Below are positions 12,426 through 24,900 of a stretch of 64,000 nt of DNA, in pieces (position 1 is the stretch's first letter; the number at the start of each line of letters is the position of its first letter). Source of the DNA: Trichinella spiralis (lineage: Eukaryota > Nematoda > Enoplea > Trichinellida > Trichinellidae). The stretch lies in NCBI GenBank assembly GCA_000181795.3, contig CM012954.1:11282730-11346729 (forward strand). The letters are read 5' to 3'. The notes below the pieces were generated by a model. It searched no databases, had not been told where the DNA came from, and saw only the letters and a list, made by a program, of their open reading frames with translations. A program made the translations under genes and the position numbers.

Positions 12426-15400
12426 ATGAACTGTATTGTGAAAACCATACAATGTGCATTATTTAAGGTGAATTTAGCGTTTTAATTTGAGTAATGTGAA
12501 TTTCAAAAACTTGATTTAAGCAGAGAGCCCAAAAATTTCAACTGCGTTATTTTTGTGGCGAAGCAGAAATTATTCCTTCTGAAAAAATTAGAAATATTGG
12601 AATATCTGCTCACATCGATTCGGGCAAGACCACAGTCACAGAGCGCATATTATATTACGCCGGACGAATTAAAGAAATGCATGAAGTATGATTTGTATAA
12701 TCACAATTTAATGTTCTAATTTTTATATTTAATTTAAAAAATAATGATATGAATAATATTTTTTGTTTCGAAATATTTGTTATTGTCGGGTATCTGATGT
12801 TAATGTATTTTAAAATACCTGTGTAATTAATGTAATTGTAAAAGTGAATGTACACCATTCTCGTTTTCATTGTGCATTCTTGAGTTGTTCTTTTTGATAT
12901 ATTTGTTTTATAAAGTCTCGCGGTGTTTTCAGAATTTCATATCAAGAACAATGCTTAAAACTATCTGTTCTATTACTATTTTCAAAACTTTTACTTTCAT
13001 TCACGGCGTAGGTTACCATTTTATGTAGAAAGTAAATTGTATAAGGTTTAAAAATTTATATTTTTTTGGATAAATTCAGTTGTTTTACTTCATATCATAA
13101 AAATTTTAACATTATACTGACTATAACTTTAAAAACTATTTTATTGTATCATTGAAATATACAATTTTTAAATATCTGAAGCAATAATGAAATGACAGCT
13201 TTGCATATAGAAGCTGCTGATGAAATACAAAAGATTGTTAATATGCTGCAAAGCTTAAAACAGCAGAAAATGTATAGATTTTTTTATTTTGATTCTTCAT
13301 ATTAATCATTTTTGCGAGCGAAACAGAGTTAAATTTATTGTATTTTCAAATAAATTTCAAGTTGAATTGTTTATTTTTTTAATTTAGTTTTATCTATATT
13401 TGGAAAATACTACATTGTCATTTGAAATTTCTTGTGCTTATTTTTTTCGTAAATACAATAAGCAGAAAAAGTAGTTTATTATGTTGAGTTTATATTTTGT
13501 AATGATAGTTTTCTTTAGTCTTTAAGTTTTCTCGTTTCTATCAGTTAAAATATTTCATTTTTGAAATTTTGTACAGATGTGATTTAAATGTTTATTTAGT
13601 GGATGTTTTTATTTTATAAAATTATTTATAAAGTAAATATATGTTATAGTTGAAGAATGGAAATGAATTATTATTTTTCGTTAACAGGTGAAAGGCAAGG
13701 ATCAAGTGGGTGCAACGATGGACTTTATGGAATTGGAGCGTCAACGTGGCATAACTATTCAATCGGCAGCGACTTATGTTCACTGGAAGAACGTGATGGT
13801 GAATATAATTGACACGCCTGGTCATGTGGATTTCACTGTTGAAGTAGAACGCGCTTTGCGAGTATTGGATGGCGCCGTTTTGATACTGTGCGGCGTGGCC
13901 GGTGTGCAAAGTCAAACTTTTACAGTATACCGTCAGATAAATCGTTATAACGTTCCATTTATTGCTTTTGTCAACAAGCTTGATCGGCAGAATGCAAACG
14001 CACACAGGGTTCTTAATTCCATGCGGTAAGTAACCGTTCTTTTTCGGATGGAAAGAAGAATAATTTTTTTAATGCAAATTGAATTCAGAATATCGTCAGA
14101 TTAATTTTCTTTTTATTTGCATTTCTGATAAATGAGATATATGAATTATGATCACCGGAAATTGTACATGTTTTAAGCAATGTTCAGCGTGAATAATAAT
14201 GATAAGAGTAAAATTCAGAAGGTTGGGAATATCGGCAAGAAGGTGGTGGTGAGATAATTTTAACATTGGAAATTGGATAGATTTCGTTATGATTTGGTTG
14301 GAAAGATGCGCTGGAATGGTAAAAATAATGATCGTTATTAACAGTATGCATGGAATTGTAATCAGGTTTGTAATTCGTGCAACAATACTGACTGTTGTCA
14401 TAATTTGGATACTCATACGGTGGCATTGAAGTTTCGTATGTGAATGTAGAATCCACTTGGATCGGCTTGTCATCCGCGGTCGTTGTATCGTTATTATTTG
14501 CTTGGGCTTTCCATCTGCGTAGTTCGTCGTTGATCTTTTCCATCACAGTTAGCAACGAATTTGAACAGTGTGATTGTTGTGGTTGGTCAGGGTGATTTTG
14601 ATCATCCGCCAACCTGAATCGCCTACTTCGTCTCAGCAACGTACCTTGGTCGAACATGCTGTCACATTTTGGATGCAAAGTCCAATAGTTACCTTTACGT
14701 TTGGGTGCATCTGGTCGTGGTGCCACTTTGACGAAGCAGTCGTTTAACGAAAGGTTATGCCGGATACTGTTGCGCCAGTTCGGTGCTCGACGTTTTCTGT
14801 AATAGGGGAACGTTTGCTCGACAAATTGGTAAATTTCGTCAAGCTTCATTCGTCTGCTTGGGCTGCTTAACAAAGCTAAAACAATCAGAGCGACGTAGCT
14901 GAGCCAAGGCTTCTCGTCAGCATCGTGAATGGCACATCTCATGGATTGTTGAAATCGTTCCAAACTGTGGGTGTGGCGTGGAATTCTGATTTTCTGAGGC
15001 ATGCTCGAATTTTGGTCGTTCATGGCAGTGGAAAGAAAGGCTTTTGAATGAAGCTGAATGGTGAAGCTGAAATTCGTGCTCGCAGACCGTGTGGCGCCAA
15101 GGCGTCTGCAGTGACCGACGTCAACAGCTGCAGCCGACGGCGACGGCTTGTCTGCGGCGCAGCGAGCTTCACTTTCCCAATAATCGACAACTGTGCTTCG
15201 TCAAATGGCGCCTTTTCGGTGATTTATTCGCCAAAGCTACTTCGCATGCTCATGTGGCATATGGCATATTTCTTCAGCTGGCTTTTGCACTTGGCTTAAG
15301 AGAAATAAAAAAAATTAGTGTTGGTGAAACAGGTTCGCCATATCCGGATCAGACTTTTGTTTTCAGCTTTGCTTCTCGTATTACATACACACATCGTACA

Positions 15401-18400
15401 TGCGACTTTTTACTACAGTTAACGTCAAGATATATGCCCAACAGTTTTGCCATGAATTTAGTTAGCTTAAATTTCAGAAAACCACAAATCTTTTTATTTA
15501 AATATAAATTTAATATTGTTTACGTTTTCCACATTTATACTGTAGAGATTGCTTGTAATAGAATGGGAGAAAAAGTTTTTGAGGAAAAAATTACTTCAAA
15601 GTTACGAGTTGCATCTAATGTATAGGAGCAACTTTTGAAAAAATTTCAACTAGTACATATGACGAGATGTAGCTCTGGAGAAATTCTGCATATTTCTGAT
15701 GAAATAATGAAACAACGGCACCACGAAGCATATAAACATGATTAATTGGAATGTTTCTTTTTGGGTCATTTAGCGCTTGTTGATAATCATTTAACTTAAA
15801 ATAGCGAAACGATTAACAAAGTGAAGTGTCAATAAATATTTTAATTTTAATTATTCGATGAGACATCTGAAGTTTTTTTCTATCTTTATTTTAATGCTTT
15901 TGAAGATATAACTGAAAATAAACTATTTGCATCCTTCAAAATTTTCTTTATCTTCTTTCTATCTATCAACATTAATATTTCTTATTTTTGTTGATATTAT
16001 AGTTTTTTTTCAGGCAAAGACTTGGCTTGAATACTGCATTTTTGCATTTGCCTATTGGTACAGAGAACAATTTTTCGGGATTAGTGGACATAATAAATCA
16101 GCATGCTTTGTTTTTTGACGGTCCTCAAGGGTGACGTGATTTATATATTTTGAAAAACGACAAAAAATATATTATTGAATAATCGTATGGATATTTTAGG
16201 GAAATAATTCGCAAAGATGAAATACCAAAAGAGATGAGAGCTGAATCACAGGACCGTTTATTTGAATTGATAGGTATAATTTTTTTCATTTTATTTTTAA
16301 ACAGTCAGTATTTTTAGAGCATGTGAGCAATGTGGACGATACTTTGGGCGATTTGTTTTTGTTGGAGAAGAAGCCAACTGCTGATCAACTACGAGTTGGC
16401 AATTTGAAGTAACTTTCAATTTTCTGTTTATGCATTATTCATTATACAGGCAGCCATACGTCGAGCAGTATTGGGTAGAAAATTTATTCCAGTCTGTTTG
16501 GGCTCAGCTTTAAAAAATAAAGGTGTACAGCCGTTGCTTGACGCTATCATCGATTATCTGCCTAATCCAAGCGAGGTGGAAAATTTAGCCAACGTTGAAA
16601 TCGAGTAAGCATGTTTGTTTGTTTGTTGTATCAATTTGGGAAGAAATTTACAAATAACTTTTGCAGTAGGAAAATTATAATTATTTTATTAATTAATAAT
16701 TTAATAATGATAAATTGAAAGTGAAAATTTTAAAATTCAATCGACTTATTCTTGGCATGATCCAGAGTAAATTTGATGAAAGCCTTGATGAACTGTGGAT
16801 ACTGTTGCTTGTATAATCCTCGAAGGATACGTTTCGGAAACCAGCCTCCAGGATTGACTTGATTGGTGTAAACAGCTTCACAGCGTACATCTTCGCGGGT
16901 GATTTGGCTTTGTGTTTTCAATTTGTCATCACTGACTTGGATCGTATGGCAAAGCATGCAGCCGGAAAATTGGCTTCGGACGAGATTGCCAGCATTTGCT
17001 GGCGGTGCTTTTGAATGTGTTGAACTGTTGAAAGTGACCAGCACTGTACTGGAGGTTTTTGGATCTTTGTTGGGCAGTCGACGCAAATGAACCCAGAACA
17101 GTGAATCACGTTGTTTGGCGGGCCAGAATCGTTTCTGCAACTGGTACAGCATGAACGTGTCGTCGGCCGGATGTTCAAGAACATCCAACGAATCCAGATG
17201 TCTATCCCAGATACGTTTGCACTGTGGGTTGAAGAAGCACTGCGCACATTCCATGGCTGTCACACCCGGAATGGAGAACTTGGCAATCACCGGATCAGTG
17301 ACCACATCTTTGCATTCCATTTCACGGCTGTAAAATCTGACGTCTTTCTGTTCATAGAACAATTTCCACTGATTATCCTCACTTTGACATTGTTCTGCTT
17401 GTTCAACCACGTTGTTGTAAATTTCTTGCGTAACGGTGTTCACTTCACCGTACAGCGGATCATCTTGGGTTAGGAATTTTTTTACGTTGTGGCCGCTGTC
17501 TTCGTCATCGTTATTTCCAAGCTTCGACGTTTGGTCGTTCATCTTGGAACACATTTTGCCCTCTGGTGGTCATGATTCGATCCACTCAATGAATTTCTTT
17601 TCTATAATCTGCTTTAAACTGTTTACATTAAAACGTTTTACTTTAAAATTAGTTAAACGAAAATGAAATTGTTTAAAGTTTCTTAATACAATTAATACGG
17701 ATGAGAAAAATGGTTATTCTTCACATATGAGAAAAATTTTCAATTTTTTAGTGGGCATGTTGTTCAAGAGCGTTTGGATCCAAGTAGAACTGATCAGAAA
17801 CCTTTTGTCGGTTTAGCGTTCAAGTTGGAGGTATTCAGAGTTCAATTAATTTTCATTTCTATATTAAATTTTGTATCGAATGTTTCTTAAGGCTGGAAAA
17901 TTTGGTCAATTGACTTATTTTCGAATTTATCAAGGTCGGATGGGCCGTGGTTCGGCAATTGTGAACAGCAGAACTTGGAAACGTACACGCGTGCAGAGGT
18001 TGGTTCGCATGCATGCAAATCGAATGGAAGTATGGAAATTATTTTTGATAATATTTTTGTCAAAAAATTGTTTGCAGGATATTGAAGAAGCTTATGCCGG
18101 TGATATTTGTGCAACCTTTGGTTTGGAATGCGCTTCTGGCGATACGTTTTTAAGCGATGCAAGTAGAAAATTAGCTTTGGTAATTTTTATTTTTTGGTTC
18201 TTTTCATATTTTTGACTACTTTGACGTGATTCAAATTATTATTCACAGGAAAATATTTATGTTCCAAAACCTGTGGTGTCGATGGCGATTAAACCAAAAG
18301 CGAAAAAGGATGCGGATAATTTTTTGAAAGCGTTGAATCGATTTTGCAAAGAAGATCCAACGTTTCATCGTGAATACAACGTCGAAGCGAAAGAGGTGAT

Positions 18401-19617
18401 CGTGTCTGGTATGGGCGAGCTCCAGCTCGAAGTTTATGCGCAGCGAATGAAAGCCGAATACAACTGCGAAGTGGAGCTCGGTAAGCCGAAGGTCGCCTTC
18501 CGTGAAACCCTTACAGAAAAATGCGCCTTTGATTACTGGCATCGAAAGCAGACTGGCGGTCATGGGCAATACGGTCGTGTGATTGGCGTCTGTGAGGTGA
18601 TGATTCGCATGCTCGAATTTTGCATTTACCTTCCATTAGGGCATAATTTCGTGTGCTCACATTTTTTGATTGACTAGTTCATTGTATTATTTTATTGGTT
18701 CAATATTGTTTCCTCCGTGGTAGGGTTGCTGGTCGGTAATTTTATTGCTTAATCTCGTCAATTGTGGTACTTTTAATTCAAATTGTTCAATCGAACATCT
18801 TCTTATACAAACCTAGTAGTCATTTTAAAACTCTATCCGAGTTTTAAAATTTTTGAAATAATTAATTCTCTTATAGCCGTTGCCCCCAAACCAGAATTTA
18901 GATTTAATTTTTACTGACGAATGCATTGGCACAAATGTACCGAAACAATTTATGCCGGCAATTGACAAGGTGCGATCTTTTTTTTTTCTTTTTAATACTG
19001 TCATTATTCGAATGACTCTGACTCTTCTGTTCATTTTTTTAAGGGTTTTCGTGAAGCTTGCCAGAAGGGACCACTGATCGGGGCTCCGGTTACTGGAATT
19101 CGTTTTCGACTAAAGGATGGCGCACATCACATTGTCGACTCATCTGAAATTGCTTTCATTCTGACTGCCAAATATGCAATGAATGATGGTATATATTTAT
19201 ATTGATTCATATGATTTTTTCAGTTTATTAATAATTTAACTGTATATTAGTAACAGTTCTTATTGGATATCAATTCTAGTTTTCAGCGATGGCCGTTGGC
19301 ATATTATCGAACCGGTGATGAAAGTAGAAGCTACGTGTCCTACGGAATTTCAAGGCAGCGTTATGGCTGCGTTAAGCAAGCGGCAAGCGGTGATCATTAG
19401 CACAGATTTAATAGAAAATTTCTTTTCCGTCGTCTGTGAAGCTCCACTGAATTGCATGTTTGGCTTCGTTACTGAGCTGCGTTCTTTGACCGAAGGCAAA
19501 GGAGAATATTCAATGGAATACAGCCGTTATGCACCTTTGAAACCTGAAATAGCTGAACAACTTATAAGCGAATCTTCTCGCGCACAGTCTGAAGTCTCCA
19601 ACAGGACGAGCAAGTGA
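12426..19617 (+). CDS. GFM1: Mitochondrial elongation factor G1
   Basis: Fourteen exons: 12426-12467, 12524-12685, 13688-14025, 16014-16130, 16200-16273, 16318-16394, 16450-16604, 17752-17830, 17892-18029, 18078-18179, 18249-18596, 18877-18969, 19044-19188, 19280-19617. They sum to 2208 bases, 735 codons plus stop (human about 751). GFM1 is the GTPase that drives translocation on mitochondrial ribosomes. Visible motifs: G1 [17 protein letters not shown] (switch I), DTPGHVDF (G3), NKLD (G4), [14 protein letters not shown] (G5 region), then domain II, and the domain IV/V blocks [49 protein letters not shown]. The first exon (14 codons, [14 protein letters not shown]) suits a targeting peptide. 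Two large introns host opposite-strand genes. The donor after exon 6 (CGA|GTTGGC) is weak but the only one that keeps both frame and alignment. Confidence 0.95.
14184..15023 (-). CDS. Divergent forkhead-box transcription factor, intronless, nested in GFM1 intron
   Basis: A single-exon 279-aa protein lying wholly within the third GFM1 intron on the opposite strand. The forkhead (winged-helix) domain spans about residues 38-140: [19 protein letters not shown], a [16 protein letters not shown] helix, the recognition helix [19 protein letters not shown], wing residues [15 protein letters not shown], and the basic [10 protein letters not shown] end. KPW replaces the usual KPPY at the domain start, and the subclass is unclear (features of FoxB/D/E and FoxQ2). 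The tail is rich in Asn, Tyr, Pro and His. The single exon suggests either retroposition or the intronless state common among some Fox genes. A GC-richer stretch just upstream (15040-15290) is its likely promoter. Confidence 0.9.
   Translation of the reverse strand: MNDQNSSMPQKIRIPRHTHSLERFQQSMRCAIHDADEKPWLSYVALIVLALLSSPSRRMKLDEIYQFVEQTFPYYRKRRAPNWRNSIRHNLSLNDCFVKVAPRPDAPKRKGNYWTLHPKCDSMFDQGTLLRRSRRFRLADDQNHPDQPQQSHCSNSLLTVMEKINDELRRWKAQANNNDTTTADDKPIQVDSTFTYETSMPPYEYPNYDNSQYCCTNYKPDYNSMHTVNNDHYFYHSSASFQPNHNEIYPISNVKIISPPPSCRYSQPSEFYSYHYYSR
15030..15300. promoter_or_regulatory. GC/CpG-richer island upstream of the forkhead gene
   Basis: About 250 bases with clearly higher GC than the surrounding intron and many CG dinucleotides, directly upstream of the minus-strand forkhead ATG. 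Open frames on the plus strand through it look fortuitous. Promoter function is inferred from position and composition. Confidence 0.45.
16730..17554 (-). CDS. CERT-like START-domain lipid-transfer protein, intronless, nested in GFM1 intron
   Basis: A single-exon 274-aa protein on the strand opposite GFM1, inside its seventh intron. Residues about 60-270 form a START domain closest, from memory, to ceramide transfer protein CERT/STARD11: [45 protein letters not shown] and the KNKSIEF ending all have direct CERT counterparts. START domains bind one lipid in a hydrophobic tunnel; CERT moves ceramide from ER to Golgi. The N-terminal PH domain and FFAT motif of full CERT are absent; the first 60 residues are acidic and low in complexity. 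Of the ceramide-contacting residues I recall, the Gln and Tyr are kept, Glu is replaced by Asp, and the Asn position looks shifted. A retrocopy of only the START part is a reasonable origin. Ligand unproven. Confidence 0.85.
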   Translation of the reverse strand: MCSKMNDQTSKLGNNDDEDSGHNVKKFLTQDDPLYGEVNTVTQEIYNNVVEQAEQCQSEDNQWKLFYEQKDVRFYSREMECKDVVTDPVIAKFSIPGVTAMECAQCFFNPQCKRIWDRHLDSLDVLEHPADDTFMLYQLQKRFWPAKQRDSLFWVHLRRLPNKDPKTSSTVLVTFNSSTHSKAPPANAGNLVRSQFSGCMLCHTIQVSDDKLKTQSQITREDVRCEAVYTNQVNPGGWFPKRILRGLYKQQYPQFIKAFIKFTLDHAKNKSIEF

Positions 19618-20660
19618 TTCATTTATTTGGTTCAACAGGAGGAAAAAAGTTTGCATCGTTCCAAAATAATTTGTTTTTTGAAAAACAAAATTAGAATGCA
19701 AAAAACATATTAATAAAAGCCTCAATATAAGAATAAGGCTGTTTTTTGCCTTTTATTTATGTTTATGTTGCTTTTATTGCAAAATGAATATACCTGTATA
19801 ACATGCTGTTGAATACTGCAGATTAATTATTATTACTTATTACAGAAGGTTAAAAGGAACGTGTTATTTTGAGTGTTTTGCTAGGTGTCCATCATTTCAG
19901 CTGCTAATCAATACGCCGTTGTATTTATTTGCACATATTTGCAGGTATTTTTCAAATTTTGCTTGATTTTCAATTATACATAATGCTAGTTTAAAAATTA
20001 TTCATTTTTTAACTGCATTGCACTATTTAATTTCAAGAAAAATTTTTTTAATTTCAATCCACTTTGCTTTTTATTCTATTACGATTATTGCAAATAAAAT
20101 ATCCGTTGTGATTTTTTGTTGAAGTCGTATAGATCCTTTTTATGGTAAAAATGAGTAATTTATCAATTTAATTGAATATTTTTTATTTTTTTCCAAGTAA
20201 AATGTTTTGATCAAATTAAGTGATTAGTAGGTAAATTTTCTGTAATAAAAATTTTAATTCACATTTCTACTTACTTTTCTTTTGCTGTATACTGTAGACA
20301 GCGTGTAAGTGCTTTATCGTTTGTTGTTAAGCCGAAATTTCTTATTAGGTTGATTTTTATGCAATTTATTTTTTCATATTTATCAGTTGGTTATTTTTAT
20401 ACTCTGTATTCTGCGTAAAACCCCGACAAAGTCTTTGGGTTTGCTTTTTCTACCCTGTTTGTTTTTGTTCAGATAATAATTTCAGATTTCGCATATTGTT
20501 AAGCAGTTTACAATATTTATAAACTTGTGAAGGCTGGTCATGCAGACTTAAATCTTAAAACATTGTAAATCTTATTTGACTAGATATATTTGAAGTTTTT
20601 TATATATTGTATATATTATTTTGGGTTTTTTTCTCAGTTTGTTATATTCATTTTTAAAAT

Positions 20661-20670
20661 TTTCTTTCAG
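20661..20670 (+). promoter_or_regulatory. Candidate splice or trans-splice acceptor before RPS2
   Basis: TTTCTTTCAG ending 11 bases before the RPS2 ATG. Either a cis-spliced 5' UTR exon or a spliced-leader site. Confidence 0.55.
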
Positions 20671-20681
20671 GCTATATTCAT

Positions 20682-21937
20682 ATGACTGATCGAGGTGGTT
20701 TTCACGGAGGCTTCGGCACTAGTGCTTTTGGAGAAGCTACTGCCGGATTTGGAGACGCTGGGGCTGGCTTCGGTGATCCCGGCGTTGGGTTTGGTGAAGC
20801 CGGCTTTGGCAGCGCTGGTGGATTTGGAGACAGTGCTGGCGGTGGTTTCAGTGGAAGTGGTTTCAGAGGAGGGAGCTTTGCCTATAGCCGTGGAGGATCG
20901 TCTGCGGGTTTTGGTCGCCCATCCTTTTACGGCAGTGGTCGTGGCGGTCGCGGTGGTCGTGGTCGTGGTTCTCGTGGGCGAGGTCGTGGGGGTCGAGGTG
21001 GAGCCCGAGGCAAAGAAGGTGCGAAAGAATGGATTCCAGTAACTAAGCTTGGTCGCCTTGTCAAAGATGGGAAAATCAAATCGTTGGAAGAAATTTATCT
21101 TCACTCTTTGCCAATAAAAGTAATACACTGGAAATGATAATTATTACAGCATACTAATTTGAAATTTTACCTTGTTTTAGGAATTTGAAATTATTGACTT
21201 TTTACTCGGCGAACAGTTGAAAGATGACGTGTTAAAGATCATGCCAGTGCAGAAGCAGACCAGAGCCGGACAGAGAACCCGATTCAAAGCATTCGTTGCC
21301 ATTGGTGATTACAATGGTCATGTTGGTCTTGGTGTTAAATGTTCCAAGGAAGTGGCTACAGCAATTCGAGGCGCCATCATTGCTGCTAAATTGTCTGTGA
21401 TACCTGTGCGACGTGGCTATTGGGGCAATAAGATTGGCAAACCGCATACAGTTCCTTGCAAAGTGAGTAAAATGTTGCGCAGCGTATTTGTTATGTTTTT
21501 GTACTCCTTTTTTGTATATTTGTAATTATGAAAAAATGTATAGGTGACTGGAAAATGCGGGTCTGTTTTGGTCCGCTTAATACCTGCACCAAAGGGAACT
21601 GGAATTGTGTCTGCGCCAGTTCCTAAAAAGTTGTTGCAAATGGCTGGCATTGATGATTGTTACACTTGTGCAAAAGGTTCTACCGGCACACTTGGCAATT
21701 TCGGTTCGTTTTGCATTATCCCTTTGATTTAGTTTCCTATTTTATTGCTTGTATGTTGTTTTGTTTTACCTTTTTATTCCAATTTCAGCCAAAGCAACGT
21801 ACGCAGCAATTGCGGCTACGTATTCTTATTTGACGCCAGATCTTTGGAAAGGGACAGCATTGAGTCGATCACCATACCAAGCCTTTGCAGAATTTTTGAA
21901 AAGCAACCCACTAAGCGTTGCTCAAGAAAAGGACTGA
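20682..21937 (+). CDS. RPS2: Small-subunit ribosomal protein uS5 (RPS2) with Gly/Phe-rich extension
   Basis: Four exons (20682-21119, 21181-21462, 21544-21703, 21789-21937) total 343 codons with the stop; human RPS2 is 293 aa. The protein lies at the mRNA entry side of the 40S subunit. The core is very conserved: [82 protein letters not shown]. The N-terminal ~115 residues are unusual: a run of GFG/GAGFGD-type repeats (about residues 5-70), then the expected RGG/GRGR tract. The extra FG-repeat section is not in the vertebrate protein as I know it. A TTTCTTTCAG acceptor ends 11 bases before the ATG. Confidence 0.95.
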
Positions 21938-24900
21938 GTAATAAATATGTGCACTTTTTAGAATGAAAATGAAAATTAACCGAATGAAAATTATTTTTCA
22001 GGTATAAATCATCAGTACTGCATTGTTTTCTTGGAGAAACACACTGAATAAAACATTCAAATAAATTGTGTCTTACTTGAATTTTAATTTGCTCATAGTG
22101 AATGTTAAGAATTATATAGTTTGGGAACAAAATCTAAAGTGTTGGTTGACTGGGAATGTTGTGTTGTTCAAAGTATCATCTCAGATGGTGACTTTAATGA
22201 TCTTAGATTAATTGTAAGTTGGCATGGTTGTCATTTTAACAGATATAACGAGATTTTGGAAAAAGTTCCACTTAAAGTAAGGTTATTATGTGAAAATATA
22301 CGTTGAAAATTTTTTATCTTGCAAATTTTTTCTTAAATTACGAGCACTGAATTCTTAGGTGTTTATTACTGTACAAAAAAGTATGAAATTTCAATTTCTG
22401 TTATAAAATTATATCTGATTTAGGTGACATTTAACCCGTTTAATCATCATATTAGATTACTGTATATTTTTTGTAAATCAAGCATAATTTTTTATAATAC
22501 AGTATCGTTGTTGGAATCTTTTATTCCAGAACGATGAATTTGCTATAAATTTCAGAATGAATTCACTATTTTGACAAATAAAAAATGCATGTTCAATTAC
22601 TACATGTTATTTGTTTGTTTCTATTGAATAACAAAATTATTTGTTAACCAAATTATTAATTGCATTGAGAAAGGATAATATAGGTTGGAGAGGATGATTT
22701 TAAGCCAATCAAAAATGAGAACGAAGAAAATTATCATCGTAGTCAGAAAACGCGGGAAAAACTTGTCCACTAACCGACCGGTTACTGTTAATAATTCATT
22801 TCGAAATGAAACGAAAGTGAAAATAATTTCTGTTCAATGCATATCATCAATTAGTTAAATAAAACAATGCTGTATTGTTTTAAATAATAATATGAAATAA
22901 CCAAGTGATAATGAATGAATATTTTCCATTAAAAATAACTTGGGAAAATGATTATTTGCATGTACTGCTGCTCGATCAGATAAAAAGAAGGGAAATTAAC
23001 TGGCCAATCAGAGATTAGTAGATTATTTACGAAGAATTTATTGCACTGTTCGTCATTTTCAATTGCTCTGCTTGAATGAAAATAAACAAAAATGAAGATT
23101 TTAATTGGAACGCATTTCGAATTTCGAATGGCAAGCATGAAATGTTTAAACAAGTGAGTGAATGTTGCACGTGAAGATAATTATTCGATGTATGCGCAAG
23201 CTTTACAGTTTTCTGAATATTTTACAATAGTACATTCACATTTGAAAAGCGTTGAAATTTATTATCATAATTTACACGATAATGAAATAATTTCAATCTC
23301 ATGAAAATTTATAAATAAACGTAATCTCCATTTTCAAACGATCGAAACTTTCAGAAAATGTTGAACATTTCAGTGATATTCATTTTTATTATAATAATTG
23401 TTCTTTAATTGAAATAATTTTAGTTATAATGAACAAGTATTATAATTAGGAATGAAGTTAATTTCTAGTTTTAAATGAGCTCATGAAATAAAAAATGACA
23501 GTTACAGTTTGATATTGTTCATTGGCGTAAGAGTCGATTTTCAGCGCCGTTTTTGCAGACCAGCTCAAATTACCCGACGCGGTATTTACTGTCTGACTGA
23601 TATGCAAATCAACGCCGTCTGAAATTCACGTCCAAAATAACAGAGCAACTGTCTGATCTGACTGAACTGATTTCGTTCAGTTGCATTCCACTCATTCTAT
23701 TAATGCATGAAATTACAATGCCTGCGACATTTTGGCGCAATTTTTTTAAAAATTAACTGGGTCATCATAATTTTATGCACGATTACGAAAGTGAATTTGT
23801 GTAATTTTCCCATTTGATGAACTGAAACCTCTTTTTTTCTTTCTCTACAATTTGCGTAGGCGTTCAGAGTGAATTTTTGCTGAACACTTTTTGAAGTTGA
23901 AATATTAAATTTTGCCTGTTTGTTGGGAATGGGAAGCTTGGGACTTTTGTGTCGCCTGAAAATCAATCAACTCTTCAGTAACTCTTGTTCATCACTAACA
24001 ACGCGTGCAATTGCACTTTTGATCATTCGGTTATTGAATAAAAAATATGCAAATTTATTTATTGATTTTAAAAAACTTCCATTCGGATGTTTATGTATTA
24101 TAACTATTTTTAAATAATTATCATCAAAAATTTGTCATAACTTTTCCCATTTCACATAATGAATGTTTTATTGGATGTTTTCATCATAAAATAACTTTGG
24201 TGTTCTACTTGTCGAAAATTCATGTGAATTAAAATTCTATAAATTCTGTTCAATTCAGAGTTTCTCTTTCAATATCTACCGTCCAAAAATAAATATTCGC
24301 TACTGAATTCCACTTGTTAGACATTTGCTTATTTTTTTTTGTTGCATTTTCTCAGACAATCGATTCAGCATATAAAATTTTCAAACCTACGTGAGCGTGG
24401 ACGTGTGGCTAATTTGCATTTGCTGTTGTTGTGATCAATTGGCATTCAGCTGTTGTCAGAGGGTCATTTTTGGATTGAATCTTCTGGCTCTTTTTTATTC
24501 AACTATTTTCTGACAAACTTCAATTTTACCGAAAGAAAAAAATATATATAACTTTTACTATTCATTATTTATTTACTTGTTTACGATGTGCAAAGAAATA
24601 TATAATTTGACTTCGTGTCTTTTCAATCTTCAACTGATTATTAATTATGCCAGTGAAAAGCGATCCAAAATAGACTCTCTGATCTTCAAATGACCAGTAG
24701 AAATGAACAGATGAAAATTTGCATGCGAGTTCAATAATTTTCTTCGCTTCTTTGTAAACTTTATTTTGGCATAATTTTAGACTGATAAAGTTGGGCGATT
24801 GAATTATGCGATGCCGGCTTTTTCGGTTCAAAAGCCATACGGCCAGGCAGGACGTGGAAAATCCAAATTTACTTTTTTCATATTTCACGAATATCAAACG

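Noticed and set aside
13622-14473. Minus-strand frames overlapping GFM1 exon 3 and the forkhead gene
   Set aside because: They lie opposite or out of frame with well-supported exons and have no family motifs.
15089-15625. 178-codon plus-strand frame in the GFM1 intron
   Set aside because: No ATG start, first part lies over the forkhead promoter island, no recognisable domain, and RNA of GFM1 would splice it out.
20667-21128. Thr/Ser-rich minus-strand frame opposite RPS2 exon 1
   Set aside because: A shadow of the Gly/Arg repeat codons on the other strand.
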